This document shows positions 9,358 to 20,561 of a stretch of DNA of 64,000 nucleotides, piece after piece. The translations under genes were made by a program, and so were the position numbers. The stretch is from Sphaerosporella brunnea (Eukaryota; Ascomycota; Pezizomycetes; Pezizales; Pyronemataceae), in contig VXIS01000217.1 of assembly GCA_008704415.1 (NCBI GenBank), positions 18,803-82,802 of the forward strand, in the 5' to 3' direction. How positions within the stretch are numbered: position 1 is the stretch's first letter; every line of letters starts with the position of its first letter. A model generated the notes under the pieces. That model was not told the DNA's origin. It ran no database searches and saw only the letters and a program-made list of their open reading frames with translations.

Positions 9358-12300
9358 GGTGTGCACTCCAACAAAGTTACTGCTGCTTCGAGAGAAAGCA
9401 ATTATGGCCTGTGGTTATCATCACAGTTGCTGATGTTGCAGATAGAATCTGCACTTCAAGAGTTTTTTATTCTCCAGGGGGCAGTTTTTGGAATCCATGC
9501 CATCTTCCCAATTGCAACCGCGATGGCGTCTGTTGTGTTGTTGCCATTCCATTGGTCGCGAAAGTGTGCTGTCACTCGATATCGCTACAAATCTCCTACA
9601 TAGGCAAGCACATTTATGTATAATACAAGTACACAATTGAAATGGACTTTGCAATGCGCAAGAGTAACACATTGAGTTGTACTTCCTGCATTTGGTGCAG
9701 CTACAAAAAGACCTACGTCTCAACCAGTCCCACTATGTCCACTATGTCCCTTCTCTCCCCTGATGCCTTCACAAAATATGACTGCTAGGCCTATACGAAG
9801 ACATAACTTTTGGTTTTGTGAGCTTTATCTGCTTGGAGCAATGCAGTGGAAATCCTAGGCTAGCTTGGGAACGCTCACCGTGTCTCTTGATTTCGGGGCG
9901 CCCTGAATGCCGTACTCAAAATGGGGTTGTAATTCCCGACAAGTACCCCTTCTTCAAACTTGGGAACCGCGAGGCCGTTTCGAATTGTGCATTCGCTTCT
10001 CGGCTGGCTAAATTTATCGCCCGTGCCCGAGGGCTCCTTGTGATGTGAGCGCTGGGCGGACTTATGATTGATGCCAATCGGGATTCGGTATGGTGTTTTC
10101 ACGAACGCGGCCTAACATTATTGTTTCTACGGATAGCTCATTCCGGGATGAATAAGGACTCGGGCCGCGAAGCTGTCCATATGTTTTTTACATATACTTA
10201 GATTCGGAGGCCGCGGGGCCGAGAGTGGTTCTGGATGCTGGACCAAATCCATGTCTCCCGCGGAACCGAAATGGAGGCCTCCAGTTCTCTTCTTAAGACC
10301 TCTCACGACATTGGTTGATACTCTGATTCCATACCCGCATAGACCAACGGAAGGCATAGGAACCACAAGGCCCGCGGGTAGAGCGGGTCAGTGATTGAGG
10401 CAGTGGGTGTACAGATGGCTGTCCCTGAGTATTCAGGAGTGCGGTCTGGTGAAGGTGAATCCACTGAAACCTAGTAATCCCACCTTCTAAATCAACAAAC
10501 TTGAACTGACCTCGTTCCAGAGCGCACATCAAGGGATCTGGCGGACGGAGTTTCATATTTATGGCGGGCGATCTCCCGCCTGCGCATATCGACAGCTGCA
10601 CACCTGGCGTGATCTTTCTCGTCGCTGATATGTACATATTGTGGCCGACAAGCAGGTATCTATCTCCACTGCCAAGCTCACCGCTCCCGCCGGGCATGCT
10701 GTCCATCAACATCAACCATGGCGGCAACAAGCGAGTCTTCCTAGGTCTTTCTAAAAGTTCTCGCGCTTGCCCGATTGCGCAATACTTGGGAGTAACTAAC
10801 TTCACGCTAGATAACTCGGTCCACGAACCCCCTCATCTTACGTAGGACACCTCGGCCTCTAGATCGCGAATAGCCGGTGAAATGGCATGATGGCCAATGC
10901 CTCGTAAAAAGCTCGAGCAAGTGACGCCAAGCGACGAAAGCGGGGCCAGAGTTTCCCTTCTAGGCTACTCAGCTAACGTCCCACTACCCCGGACTTCTGG
11001 AGCGCATGTGGCCCAATCACACGACGGCGGCGCTGATGCGGGCGAAGATCCTGGGGAAGCGCGGCAGCGGGGAAGTCGTTTTGTTGTGACGCGCCCATTG
11101 CAGCCGTCCAATCACAACAAACACAACGAAATGTGCGTCCCAACAAATTTGCTGAGCTGAGTAAAACACGCCGCCACCTACGTCGCACAGCACAGAGCTC
11201 CACATCGTGCTTGAAACATAACATGAGGAAATCTGCTCGTACCTATACGTTTTCGATACACTTCAGCAATATCACGCACGGCCATGAGACCTCAACTGTA
11301 GGTTCCCAACCCCGAGTTGACGTTTGCGCTAGGAGTGACTTTTGCGCTCGCAGATCATAGCGGGGCGGCTTATCGAATTGGCCCCAAAGTGTGCATTCCC
11401 TAGCTCAAAGAGTGGGCCGTGCACTGCCCATCTGCACATCTATCAAACCTAGATATCCTCTGCCAGCTTCATGGACAGGAGTCTGCCGGATTTGAACATG
11501 TCCTTATCATGCGCATGGGGCTTCGGAATCCAGCAATAATTGAGGCAGACTTTGCTACACCAGACGTTACATGGATATGGTAGATACATATTTATCTCCT
11601 GAGGGCCGCTGAGGCTCGTCGCTTGCGTCTTTGATCGTCAGCATGCACGTCGGTCGTCAGTTCAGATATCTATATATCCGTCCAGGATCTGCATTTTATG
11701 GTGGGTTCGAACCTTGATAACAGGTGTTGATCTGACACACAGATACGCCGGAAACCGGCTTCCCTCCATGAAACGGCTTTGCATCTTTGTATTTTGATAG
11801 GGTACACATTTCAGCCCTGTGAAAATGCCTTACATATTTGCACTCAAATTTGCCGGTGCCCTGTGGTTCTTCCGCTGTCCCGGCCCTGTGGAACTGCTAT
11901 GGCTGTCCGCGGCATCCAGAACACTGGGCATAGAGTACCTACCTCGGTATGTAGCTGTGCAGAACGTTTATTGCCATAAATGGTACGGGTATTGTTTTGC
12001 AATTTGCTGCTGAAGGCAACACTCTCTACGTATTCCCGAAGCCCTTCAACGATTTTCTCCGGCCAGCTTCCTCCAGATCCCAGACCTCTAGATTTGTAAG
12101 ACCTCAATTGCTTCATTACCATCACCATGATCACCTGAAACTGGATTTCTGCACAATACCTGCGAACCTTGTCACCATAGTGAAGCATAGAGGCATCTTG
12201 CGGTCTGTGTTATCGCTGCTTTTGCTCGCGATGGGTCCTCCACGCTTCTCTGCAACGCCTTGACATCGCCAAACCTGGGCCCTGGCGCCAGCAGCTTTGC

Positions 12301-13366
12301 CTATCAGCTCGAAAAAACCCCGCGCCGTCAACCGCAGCGTTTCAAACGGAAAAATAAGGAACTGGGAAGCAAGAACAAAGGTCTAAGAAATGGGTTGCCA
12401 TCGGATGGAACCTCCGTGATATTTTTTGCCTGAAACAACCTGATGGCTAGCTGCCGTTATCGTTTTCGTGGTTGAAGGTCCCTTCCAGATAAGCTCATGA
12501 TGGGCCTGGACTTCACCATCCCCGTTTGACGAGTAGATACATGTTTCTCGAGATTTAATGCTGCCCAACTGATACCTTGCATTCCAGCTTATCTACCTAT
12601 ATACTCGCCGGATTTGGTAGATCTGCAGACAGAATTCGAAACTTGCGCAAGCGGTGTCTGGGATGTATGTATTCGTCCCGGTGGAGGGGAAGTTCATTAT
12701 ACATACATAGCCGTTGCAATTGTCATTCCTCGGCTGATTCACATTGCCGTGCCGTTAATCACGTCACAAAAAACCGGGGCCCCCTACAGGTTGGTGAGTT
12801 GAGGTTGAAATGCCCTGGAGATCGAGCGGTACATAGATCCCTGAGTCGTCAATTGTCTCAAACATGGGCCCCTATACCATAGTTTGAGCTCGGTCAATAC
12901 CGTGAAAGTGCTTCGAAGTCGGCCAGTCTAGAAGTTTTTGAGTACTGGTTTATCCCACGTTCACCGCGGCGGCTACCGCAGCGGTAATATACACGGGATA
13001 TTAAGTCCACCGTAATCTGCAGCGCTTTAGTCTTGAGCCATGGGGTGCATTCCGAAGATTTCCGGCCGCTCGACATTGCGGCAGGGGGGTTTGTCCAGAG
13101 GCGAGTGACTTTCCGTGACGTAAATTCGGGTGAGAATTTGTGATTCAGCCAGAAACCGTTTGGTTGGTAAAGCTTGAGCTGGAGTGTTGATTAGAGCTTG
13201 ACAGTTGAAGAAATGCGACGAGGACTTGATCACAAAGATTCTCATACTCGGGTGAGCAGCAATGCATATATGATGAGGCTCTTGCCATATGGTGGGGCAT
13301 GTGTGCGGGGCGCAGCGCGCATGAGCTTAAATTCCTTGCCCTCACCCGCGATCACAACATCACACA
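8139..13366. other. About 5.2-kb region without a recognisable gene
   Basis: It lies between the divergent starts of REG1 and TMA22. I read all six frames and found only short or low-complexity frames. The longest (about 170 codons, minus, 10293-10805) has no motif I know and no intron-joined partners. A GTT microsatellite sits at 9313-9358. No transposon termini were obvious. It may contain decayed transposons, long regulatory sequence, or non-coding RNAs that cannot be seen from sequence alone. Confidence 0.5.
9313..9358. repeat. (GTT)n microsatellite
   Basis: About fifteen uninterrupted GTT trinucleotides, outside any supported gene. Confidence 0.95.
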
Positions 13367-14131
13367 ATGGCAGACACAACCACAGAGACCACGGTGCCGG
13401 CAAAGGTTACGCTCTACTGCGGAAGTACGTTCTCTCCTTACCAAGTCCAAATCCTAAAATCCTGACGTCACGCATAGTCTGCACATTACCCCCGGAGGTT
13501 GGTCCCTGGCCCTTGGAGCATCCGCAAGCGACTGACAGGACGGACGGAATAGTATTGTGAATTCACCAGCACCGCCAGAAAGTGCCGCGAATGGCTCGAG
13601 AAAGAACACCCCGACCTGGTGGCCACAATCTACAACAGCGGTATCTACCCCCTCCAATTCCGCACCTCCTCGGAGTGCTGACAAAAATAAACAAATACAG
13701 AAGCGGTGGAAGCAGCAATGTCAAAGCTCTCGGTAAACGCGCAAGAAAAAGCCGCCAAAGCCGAAGCGCAAGCGTCGAAGCGGGCCGAGAAGGAGGAGCA
13801 GAAGGCGGAGCGCGAAGCCGCAAAGAAGGCCAGCAGCCGAGTCACGCTGAAGCGCGTAGAGCGTGCCAAGCGGAAACACGTCATCGTCGTTACCGGCCTG
13901 GAGGCTTTCGGCTTGGACTTGAAGAAGGTGGCGAAGGACTTTGGAAAGAAGTTTGCGTGCGGGTCGAGTGTGACTAAGAGCGCGGCTGGCCAGGATGAAA
14001 TCGTCGTTCAGGGTGACCTGAGTGATGACATCTTGGAGTATCTGGAGCAGCAGTACCCCCAGGTGCCGTTCGATAATATTGATCAGATAGAGGAGAAGAA
14101 GAAGAAGAAGGCCGAGGGTGGTGCCGCGTGA
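13367..14131 (+). CDS. TMA22: Tma22 / DENR, translation recycling factor with SUI1 domain
   Basis: DENR (Tma22) pairs with MCT-1 (Tma20) to remove tRNA from post-termination 40S subunits and help reinitiation. Four exons fit: 13367-13424, 13478-13497, 13553-13640 and 13701-14131. Joining them restores the N-terminal zinc-ribbon motif YCGICTLPPEYCEF, then KCREWLEKEHPDLVATIYNS. The C-terminal SUI1/eIF1 fold reads RVERAKRKHVIVVTGLEAFG, KKFACGSSVTKS, DEIVVQGD and ends in a Lys/Glu-rich tail. The central coiled stretch is Ala/Lys/Glu-rich. Exon 2 is only 20 nt. Length about 200 residues, normal for the family. Confidence 0.95.
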
Positions 14132-14462
14132 GGTAGGCTTGGGGGTTGCAGATATCATTCGTGGGACAACTCTCCTACATATGGATGTGAATGAGTTGCT
14201 TGAGATGTTGATTGATGGCTCGAATGAGCTTTGCGATTCATTGTGTATACTGAATCATATGAGCGAGACAATACGGCACCGAACCCAAAAACCCCATACG
14301 ATACTCCGGCTTCTAGTCTATCCAATGATGTTCCTTTGCCAGTGACCGAAACAAAACGCCTAAGCAGAAAAACCGACAACTACCCCACTAAAATGCTCAC
14401 AAACACAACGCCTTCTACCGTAGCCAAATGAACAAATATGAGCAGAGAAAACAAGGATCAGG

Positions 14463-15642
14463 TTACCGGAACCACTCCTTCAACTTTTCGTAGCATAGGA
14501 AGATAATTGCAGAAGATGGCGCACTTCGGAAGCAGGTGATGCCACATCCACGGTATAGTGCCTTGATGCCTCCCGCCTTGTATATTCCCATGCCGACCTC
14601 CCAGAAGCCCTTCACTCGCTCTCCTGCGACCCCAATGGCTTCGGTCTGCATCCTCGACTTTATCGAGTCCGCCGGGAAGAAAAGGAAGTTGTAGCTCACA
14701 CCGGCTACAAAAAATGTCAGTTCAGGTCACAGGAGAGCACTCGGAAAGTCTTACCTGCAGCGCCTGAAAGCATCATTTCGCCAGCTCCTAATGTCTCACT
14801 ACCCTTCCTCTTCCTCAATGCTGCCGACACGTACTCGTAAGAGCCGAACCAAGCTGCCGAACCACCAGTCTCTCTCAGGAACGTTCCCATCTGGCCGTTC
14901 CAGAACCCTCGAACTCCATACGTCCTGTAAACCTCACCGATGAGTGCGAAAGGTCCCGGTCGCCGCAGCTGGCCAGCAGGCGCAATAGTCAAAGATTGCA
15001 CCTGCATTTTACACTTGATGAGCTCGATGGGCGTCAGAATAAACGAGGCGAACGCTCCGCTGGCGGCACCGCACATCACAAGGGCACTCAAAGGAAGGTC
15101 TTCCTTTGCGCTTAGATCAGGGTAGAAGTTGCTCCGAGTAAAGGCTTGCGCGAGGTTGTACTATCCGCATCCCCCAGATTCAGTTTTTCCCCGTGCACAA
15201 TACAGAGCAGTGCAGTAGCTGGGCTTACACTAAAGAATAGACACGAGTTCTCGGCAGCTGCTCCCACCATTGGCGACGAGATTCCCCGGTACATTCCGCG
15301 CAGGCCATCCTGGCGCAAGCTCTGCGCAAAGCAATCGATGGGGCCGCGGTAGCGTAATGGGCGATCGTCGGGTTGCGACTGCAGTCGCACTTTGACCGTG
15401 TCGAAGGGGTACTCGAACACTTTTCCTATCATGCCGGCTAGCTAAACTGACGGTAAGTCTTTTTTTCCCCCCTTTTTTGTTTGGATCTGAGCTGGACTGG
15501 GTTAACTAACCGAGCCAAAGGCAATGTCCTTCATGGCTGTGCTCGCCGAGGCGGCTTCGACGTCCTTCATGACCATCGAAGCTGCGGCCGACGGGTGGGC
15601 TTCTTCTGTGGCCGCTGCGGGGGCGTAGAGTTCCTGTGACAT
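14463..15642 (-). CDS. ORT1: Mitochondrial carrier of the ornithine/basic amino acid type (Ort1/Arg11/AmcA)
   Basis: This type of inner-membrane carrier exchanges ornithine, linking mitochondrial arginine precursor synthesis to the cytosol. Four exons: 15511-15642, 15229-15441, 14755-15160 and 14463-14704, with introns of 69, 68 and 50 nt. The three carrier signatures are in order [20 protein letters not shown] and [10 protein letters not shown], each followed by the aromatic-glycine segment ([24 protein letters not shown]). Between the first two repeats the joined exons read [14 protein letters not shown]. The N-terminal extension of about 40 residues is Ala/Glu-rich and ends in KDIAFGS. The substrate is inferred from overall resemblance to Arg11/AmcA and not proven by residues I could check. 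Confidence 0.85.
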
Positions 15643-17367
15643 CGTGGGAGGTTGACGGGCGAGTGAGTGGTCGAGTCGGTGGACGTGACGGTATGGAGAG
15701 AAGAGCGCACGGAAAAATGATGCTATCGCATCGACAACGGCATAGTACGGGGCGAAGGTGCACGCGGTGGGCCGATGGATGAAAGGGCGGGGGGAAAGGT
15801 GTGCTTTTAAGATGTTTGTGTGGAGATGTGCAAGCTCAGGGCTCAGGATGGTCTTGGTGCTGCGGAAATTTCGCACACAGAGTTTCTACTCTCGGAGGAG
15901 AATTATTTCATTGCTGGTCTACTGGTACTTAAATAATTGGGGCTGTGGTGAGAGGGGGGAGATATGCTCGACAGTGATTTCCCGTTGTTGGCGTTGAGAA
16001 AAATTTGGAAAATGTTTGCAGGGATGTGTATGCGTTAAGTGTAACACCAAGGATCTGATTAAAAAAATCTGATAAAGATTACCGCCCAAATCTGATCGTC
16101 AGATAACAGGCGGTTATTTGGACCAGATCGGGCATGTCCCCCAAGCCGGGGAGTACGTCTCGAGTGGGGGTTGCGATCGAGAGCTTTGGTCTACAATCTT
16201 GAGATTGGATACAGAGTTCTGCGAATTGTTTCAGCATGCAGGTACGCTGATGCAGTATTTCAGACTGCAAGAAGCCCTCACGCAAGACTAAAGGGACATG
16301 TCAGTGTCCCTGCTTTGCAGCTCAAACTTCGGTCTAGTTTTGACGAGCATTCTGCGGCCAATGCAAAAGTTAACCGGCACCGGATTTGAAGTTGAACGGC
16401 CTTTCAGATAAGTGTACGCATGTACCTATTCTACTCATAAATACTGCGCCAAACTACCCCTCACGGCCCTGCCATCATCCCTCACGATCATTTAGCACGT
16501 CACCGGAGGGGTCAGGGGATTGCCGGCCAAGTGAATATACGACAACTCCCACGAATCCTCTCATCACGAGGAGTCTGTCGGCGGGGTTTTTTTTCAAGAT
16601 TGGCTCTTAAACGAAGTCATCATAACTCAAAATGAACATCCACCTAGCCATCATGGCAGTGTTTCAACGTTCAAGGGATCCGCGGGAATTTTGACAGACG
16701 GGTGAAGTCATTTCGCAATACATAGCAACCTTTCAACGCCCCTGTGAACAGTCAATTCAAACACCGGACACCGAGGGCGGGGCCATCGAGGCACTCCCTA
16801 TGCAGGCTTTAAAAACATAGCGCTTCACCACCTAGCACTTCGCCCGCGGGCCTAATAGTTTCCATTACCTTTCAAATTCCTCCTGAACCCACGAGATCTG
16901 ACATATAGAGGCAGGCTTTGTAACAAAACGGAATAGTGAAGAAGTGAAGAAGTTTCCGCGGTGCCAATCTTTCTATCCAGTGGAGTAATTCGGTTCCCTG
17001 CGGGGGGAGAACGTCACACAATGGGCCATTCGGTCCGACCTCATTGGTGTCGGCCTCGGCTGGGGCCGGAGCCGAAGCGAGCGGTCAGGACTGGCGCTAG
17101 ATTTTCCATTCTGCAGTAGCCGAGGGGCCTTCACTTTGAGAAGGTTATGGAAGTCGTGGGTGCAGAGAATACGTACCGTCTGAAGGGCCCACCTCGATGA
17201 GAAGTACTATGGTTTAAGACGAAAAATGGTCGGTGAGGCAGTTTTATGAAGTCATCTCGGCAATCTTGGAGCCGCCCAGATCCCTGGTGCCACGTGAGAC
17301 TAGCGCCCAACTTGCCGCAGAGCACGTGATATATTGACGTGGCAGCTTCCTCTCACCACAAGAGCTA
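15643..17367. other. Intergenic region upstream of the carrier gene
   Basis: Contains the carrier promoter. No coding signal beyond short random frames and no repeat that I can define was seen between 15.7 and 17.3 kb. Confidence 0.5.
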
Positions 17368-17652
17368 CTCGGGGGATTTTTAAGTATTCGGACACGTAAT
17401 TTACCCGGCTTTGGGCAGAGATTGTCCACCGGTTGCCCTCCCTCCCTCATACTGCTCGAACACCTACCTCTACGGATTATTGTACGCGCCATGATGTGGC
17501 CAATAGATTGGGTAACTCTGGTAGCTGTGGGAGATGGCCGTAATACGGACGATTGGGAGCTGAGGGGAACTCGGCGGAGCTCCTCTAAGCCGGACAAATG
17601 CCTATCCAAAGCCGGGTAAATTGTGTGTCCGAATACTTAAAAATCCCCCGAG
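17368..17652. mobile_element. 285-bp MITE with 47-bp terminal inverted repeats and TA target duplication
   Basis: 17368-17414 (starting CTCGGGGGATTTTTAAG) is the inverse of 17606-17652, with 45 of 47 matching. TA flanks both ends (17366-17367 and 17653-17654). The interior of about 190 bp has no convincing coding capacity, so it is a non-autonomous element of the Tc1/mariner/pogo target type. Its termini differ from those of the 115-bp MITE at 5580, so two families are present. It ends about 145 bp upstream of the next gene's first ATG and may overlap its promoter. Confidence 0.85.
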
Positions 17653-17797
17653 TACCGGAGCTCCAGCCCATGAGATTAATATTGCTGCGCATTTTGATGG
17701 TTGATGTGGTAGTACTCTATGTATCAAGTACTTACATACTCCTGAGGCTCATCTCGCTGAGGATCGTCGATCACATGTCAGCACTCAATAAGCTATA

Positions 17798-18806
17798 ATG
17801 GATAAAATCGCTGACCCGCAGTCAGTTGAACTCAGTTCCGTTGTCCTCCAGACGAGGCCAGTCACCTATCTGACCCCCCGTACCTCGTCGAGTCGGATGG
17901 ACTTCCCTGCCGAACATATTCATCCGCATCGCCTCTACAATCCTAGCCTTTTGCCGGAAGCCGTGCTTTCGATGCAGTCAACCAAGGGATCCATCAATGA
18001 CCGTGTCGCCGCGGCGCAGGACGCCACATTCAACCGGCAAGTCCACAACCCCCCCGAAAAACCTAGAAGACATCGATCGAGCACTTCTTCGAGGCGAAGT
18101 CTTGGCGGGTTAAAACCTAGGAGCGGCGAGTGGGGTGATCCAGAGTATGCCGACCCCTTTCCCGCCGTGCGACAGAGTGTCTGACTCGCACCCCAGGAAG
18201 TTAGCCACCGCAATGCGAACCATGGGCCAGCAGCAACATTCGCAACGGGAAACATGCACTGGCGCACTCCAAGTAAAGCTAGATGAGCTTCAGGAACTGA
18301 ACGCCAAGATGGAGGGCTTGTGTAGTTCGGCGAAGGAACTGCTGGAAAGCTTTGGGAGCGAAGACACGAGTTTTCGCACCGAGTTTAAGTCACAGTTGGA
18401 GAGTCTGGAACGGTTTAAGGACGAAAGAATGTCTATCGATGCGATGCGCGAGCGCCTCCACGTGGAGCAAAGAAAGGTTGAAGACTTTGAGAGGCGGATT
18501 GAAAGGGTACAATCCAAGGTTGAGAGGCAGAAAGAGAAGGAGGCAGGCAAGAAAAGAGTATCATGTGAGTTGAATTGCGGATAAAAGAGACCTACCAGTT
18601 TTGGGAACAGCCTAACGAGTCTCGCCTTAGGGAGAGTGCGATTCCTTTGGGGATTCTTAGCAATGCTGGTGATACTCTGGCTACTGGCAACGGCCGGCAG
18701 TGATGGGGACTATATGCTTGACAACCTAACCGAGAGTCAGCCTATCAAGCTGGTGTCGCCTAGTCTAAAGAACGGCCACGACTTGGAAGAGTTCCCACTG
18801 GAGTAG
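17798..18806 (+). CDS. Unrecognised coiled-coil protein with one C-terminal membrane segment
   Basis: I do not recognise the family. Exons 17798-18144, 18197-18566 and 18632-18806 splice cleanly: intron 1 is GTATGC..CCCAG (52 nt), intron 2 is GTGAGT..CTTAG. The first in-frame ATG is 17798. A second at 17897 starts MDFPAEHIHPH and could be the true start. The N-terminal part is polar with basic Arg/Ser clusters. Residues from about QVKLDELQELNAKMEGL to QSKVERQKEKEAG form a long heptad-like coiled coil. RFLWGFLAMLVILWLLATA is a single membrane span, leaving a 36-residue tail with an N-L-T sequon. Topology is therefore probably cytosolic N-terminus and luminal tail, a candidate client of the Get pathway encoded in this window. 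Function unknown. Confidence 0.72.
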
Positions 18807-19877
18807 ACATGCTTGTCAATACTTTTTACCAAGGGAAGGGAGCCAGATGTATGAGAACGTTGAGTAGATTTTCATTTGTTGAGCTTTGCATCCTCTGGAG
18901 TTCGGTGTCCATTTGTTCCATTTACTGTTGTATTTTACCTTCTCGCGCATGCTTTTTCTTGTGCAATATATCAACATCCTTATAGAGCTCGTCTCCTTAA
19001 TAAACACTATCTACTAGGTAATTACTCAATGTACTTGTCAAGTGAGAGTTTTAAAAGATCGTGATTGACTAGCATCTGGACATAGGTAATTAAACTGCAT
19101 AATGGCGTCGGTGTAAGAGTAAGTAGAAATTCAGCAGTTCACCAGGGGTCACTCGGGGAGCTAATTAGGGGTCGATGCCATCATACATTTTCTGGAAGCA
19201 ATACAGTGCTTATGTCAAAACTACACTGAAAAAAAAAAATTTGCACCGAGAGTCCTATCCGAGTGACAGGCTATGAAGAAGTCTTTTTTTTTGACCTTCT
19301 TCAACGTCAAACAACACTGTTCATACCCGCTAGACACTCGGTGTACACTTCATTTAGGGGTTCCCCAGCCAGGCAACAGTGGCTGGCGGCGGGTATCTGC
19401 TTTAACCGGAGAAAGCGGCGAAAATGAACCGTCGAGAGCGGCACGCTGCTGAAAGGTGAAGACGGACATTTATGAGTAATCGCCATCCTTCTCGTCCAAT
19501 GAACCGTAGGAAGTTGGCACTCATCCTTCAGGTGGGTTTTTTGCTTGTGTATATTGGAAACAAGAGATGTTGATTTCTTGACCGAAAGAAGGAACTAACT
19601 ACTGAGCAAGCAGAACGGCAGAAAACACAGCTACTTAAGATGAGTGCGGAGGCCGGCGGGCCTGATCCTCCGGTAGGAGCTTGAGCCAGACCGGCGGCGG
19701 AGCTTGAGCAAGACCACCGGCGAAAGCAAGACCAGCGGCGAAGCCTGAGTAAGACCGGCGGTGAAGCCTGAGCAAGACCGCCCCCGACCAGAAATTTTGT
19801 TTTGTTTTAAATCATACAACGTACACGACCCGACCAGAAATGGAAACAACCGACAGAGCACCCTATGGCTTGACCGA
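18807..19877. other. Intergenic region before the transposon patch
   Basis: No gene seen. It includes A- and T-rich runs near 19228 and 19285 and the GC-rich degenerate tandem repeats at 19660-19795, listed separately. Confidence 0.45.
19660..19795. repeat. Degenerate GC-rich minisatellite
   Basis: Four to five imperfect units of about 25-30 bp, each containing a variant of GAGCAAGACCGGCGGCGAAG. They lie just left of the foldback element. No frame across them looks coding. Confidence 0.6.
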
Positions 19878-20418
19878 GTGATACACTATGATTCGGTGCA
19901 CGCGCACGCTCCGAATCATATGGTGCAAGGCGCTTTAAGCGTACACCTTCACTGGTTTGGGGTTACCCGGTTGAAACTAGAGGGGCGCCGACCTTTAGAG
20001 AGCAGAACAACCAGGAAAATAGTTTGTAAAAGCACCATACGATTAAAGAGAAGGATGTTCTGAGCAAGTTCGTGCTCTCCAATTTCAATTTGGTGTTGTG
20101 GTGGTGGAGAAGTAAGAGTATGAAATTCCCAGACGTTACCCCCAGTAAGTGGCCGACTCTAAGGATTTTGGTGGGTCTCGCTCAATCACTCGCAGTTCGC
20201 ACATTCATACCCTTAGTTCTCCACCTCCACAAGACCAAATTCAAATCGGAGATCGTAGACTTGCTCAGAACATCCTTCTCTTTAATCGTATGGTGCTTTT
20301 ACAAACTATTTTTCTGGTTGTTCTGCTCTCTAAAGGTCGGCGCCCCTCTAGTTTCAACCGGGTAACCCCAAACCAGTGAAGGTGTACGCTTAAAGCGCCT
20401 TGCACCATAGTGTATCAC
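19878..20418. mobile_element. 541-bp foldback (near-complete palindrome) element
   Basis: Ends are GTGATACACTATG (19878-19890) and its inverse (20406-20418). From about 19921 to 20068 the left arm is the inverse of 20261-20408, with a single mismatch over roughly 148 bp. Further in, to about 20136 on the left and 20196 on the right, the arms still pair but at roughly 80 percent identity, leaving a loop of only some 60 bp. The left arm alone carries an extra segment of about 30 bp at 19891-19920, itself a small hairpin (ATTCGG / CCGAAT). No coding potential. The class is uncertain: foldback transposon or large MITE. Confidence 0.75.
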
Positions 20419-20561
20419 ATATGCTCGCTTAAAAAAAACCCACATAATTTTAGTGGGGGGTCAAACCACAAAATACGCCCCTCGCGGGGGGTATCCTCTA
20501 TAATAGCCGTTAAATTTTTCCCAGGTGCTTCAGCTGTGGCGTCGTCTCTCAAACAAAGCTT

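Noticed and set aside
10293..10805. 170-codon minus-strand frame
   Set aside because: No recognisable motif, no intron-linked partner, and the composition resembles chance frames in neighbouring GC-rich DNA. Kept only as a note in the region entry.
11640..11720. GGTTCGAACC, a tRNA T-loop-like word
   Set aside because: No acceptor stem, A box or anticodon arm could be fitted around it. I found no tRNA or rRNA gene in the window.
13721..14158. 145-codon Leu-rich frame antisense to TMA22
   Set aside because: Mirror of the Lys/Ala/Glu-rich TMA22 coding sequence.
19228..19320. A- and T-rich runs with GAAGAAGTC/GACCTTCTTC pairing
   Set aside because: The stem is short and imperfect and there is no sign of a terminator or element end in a nuclear fungal context.
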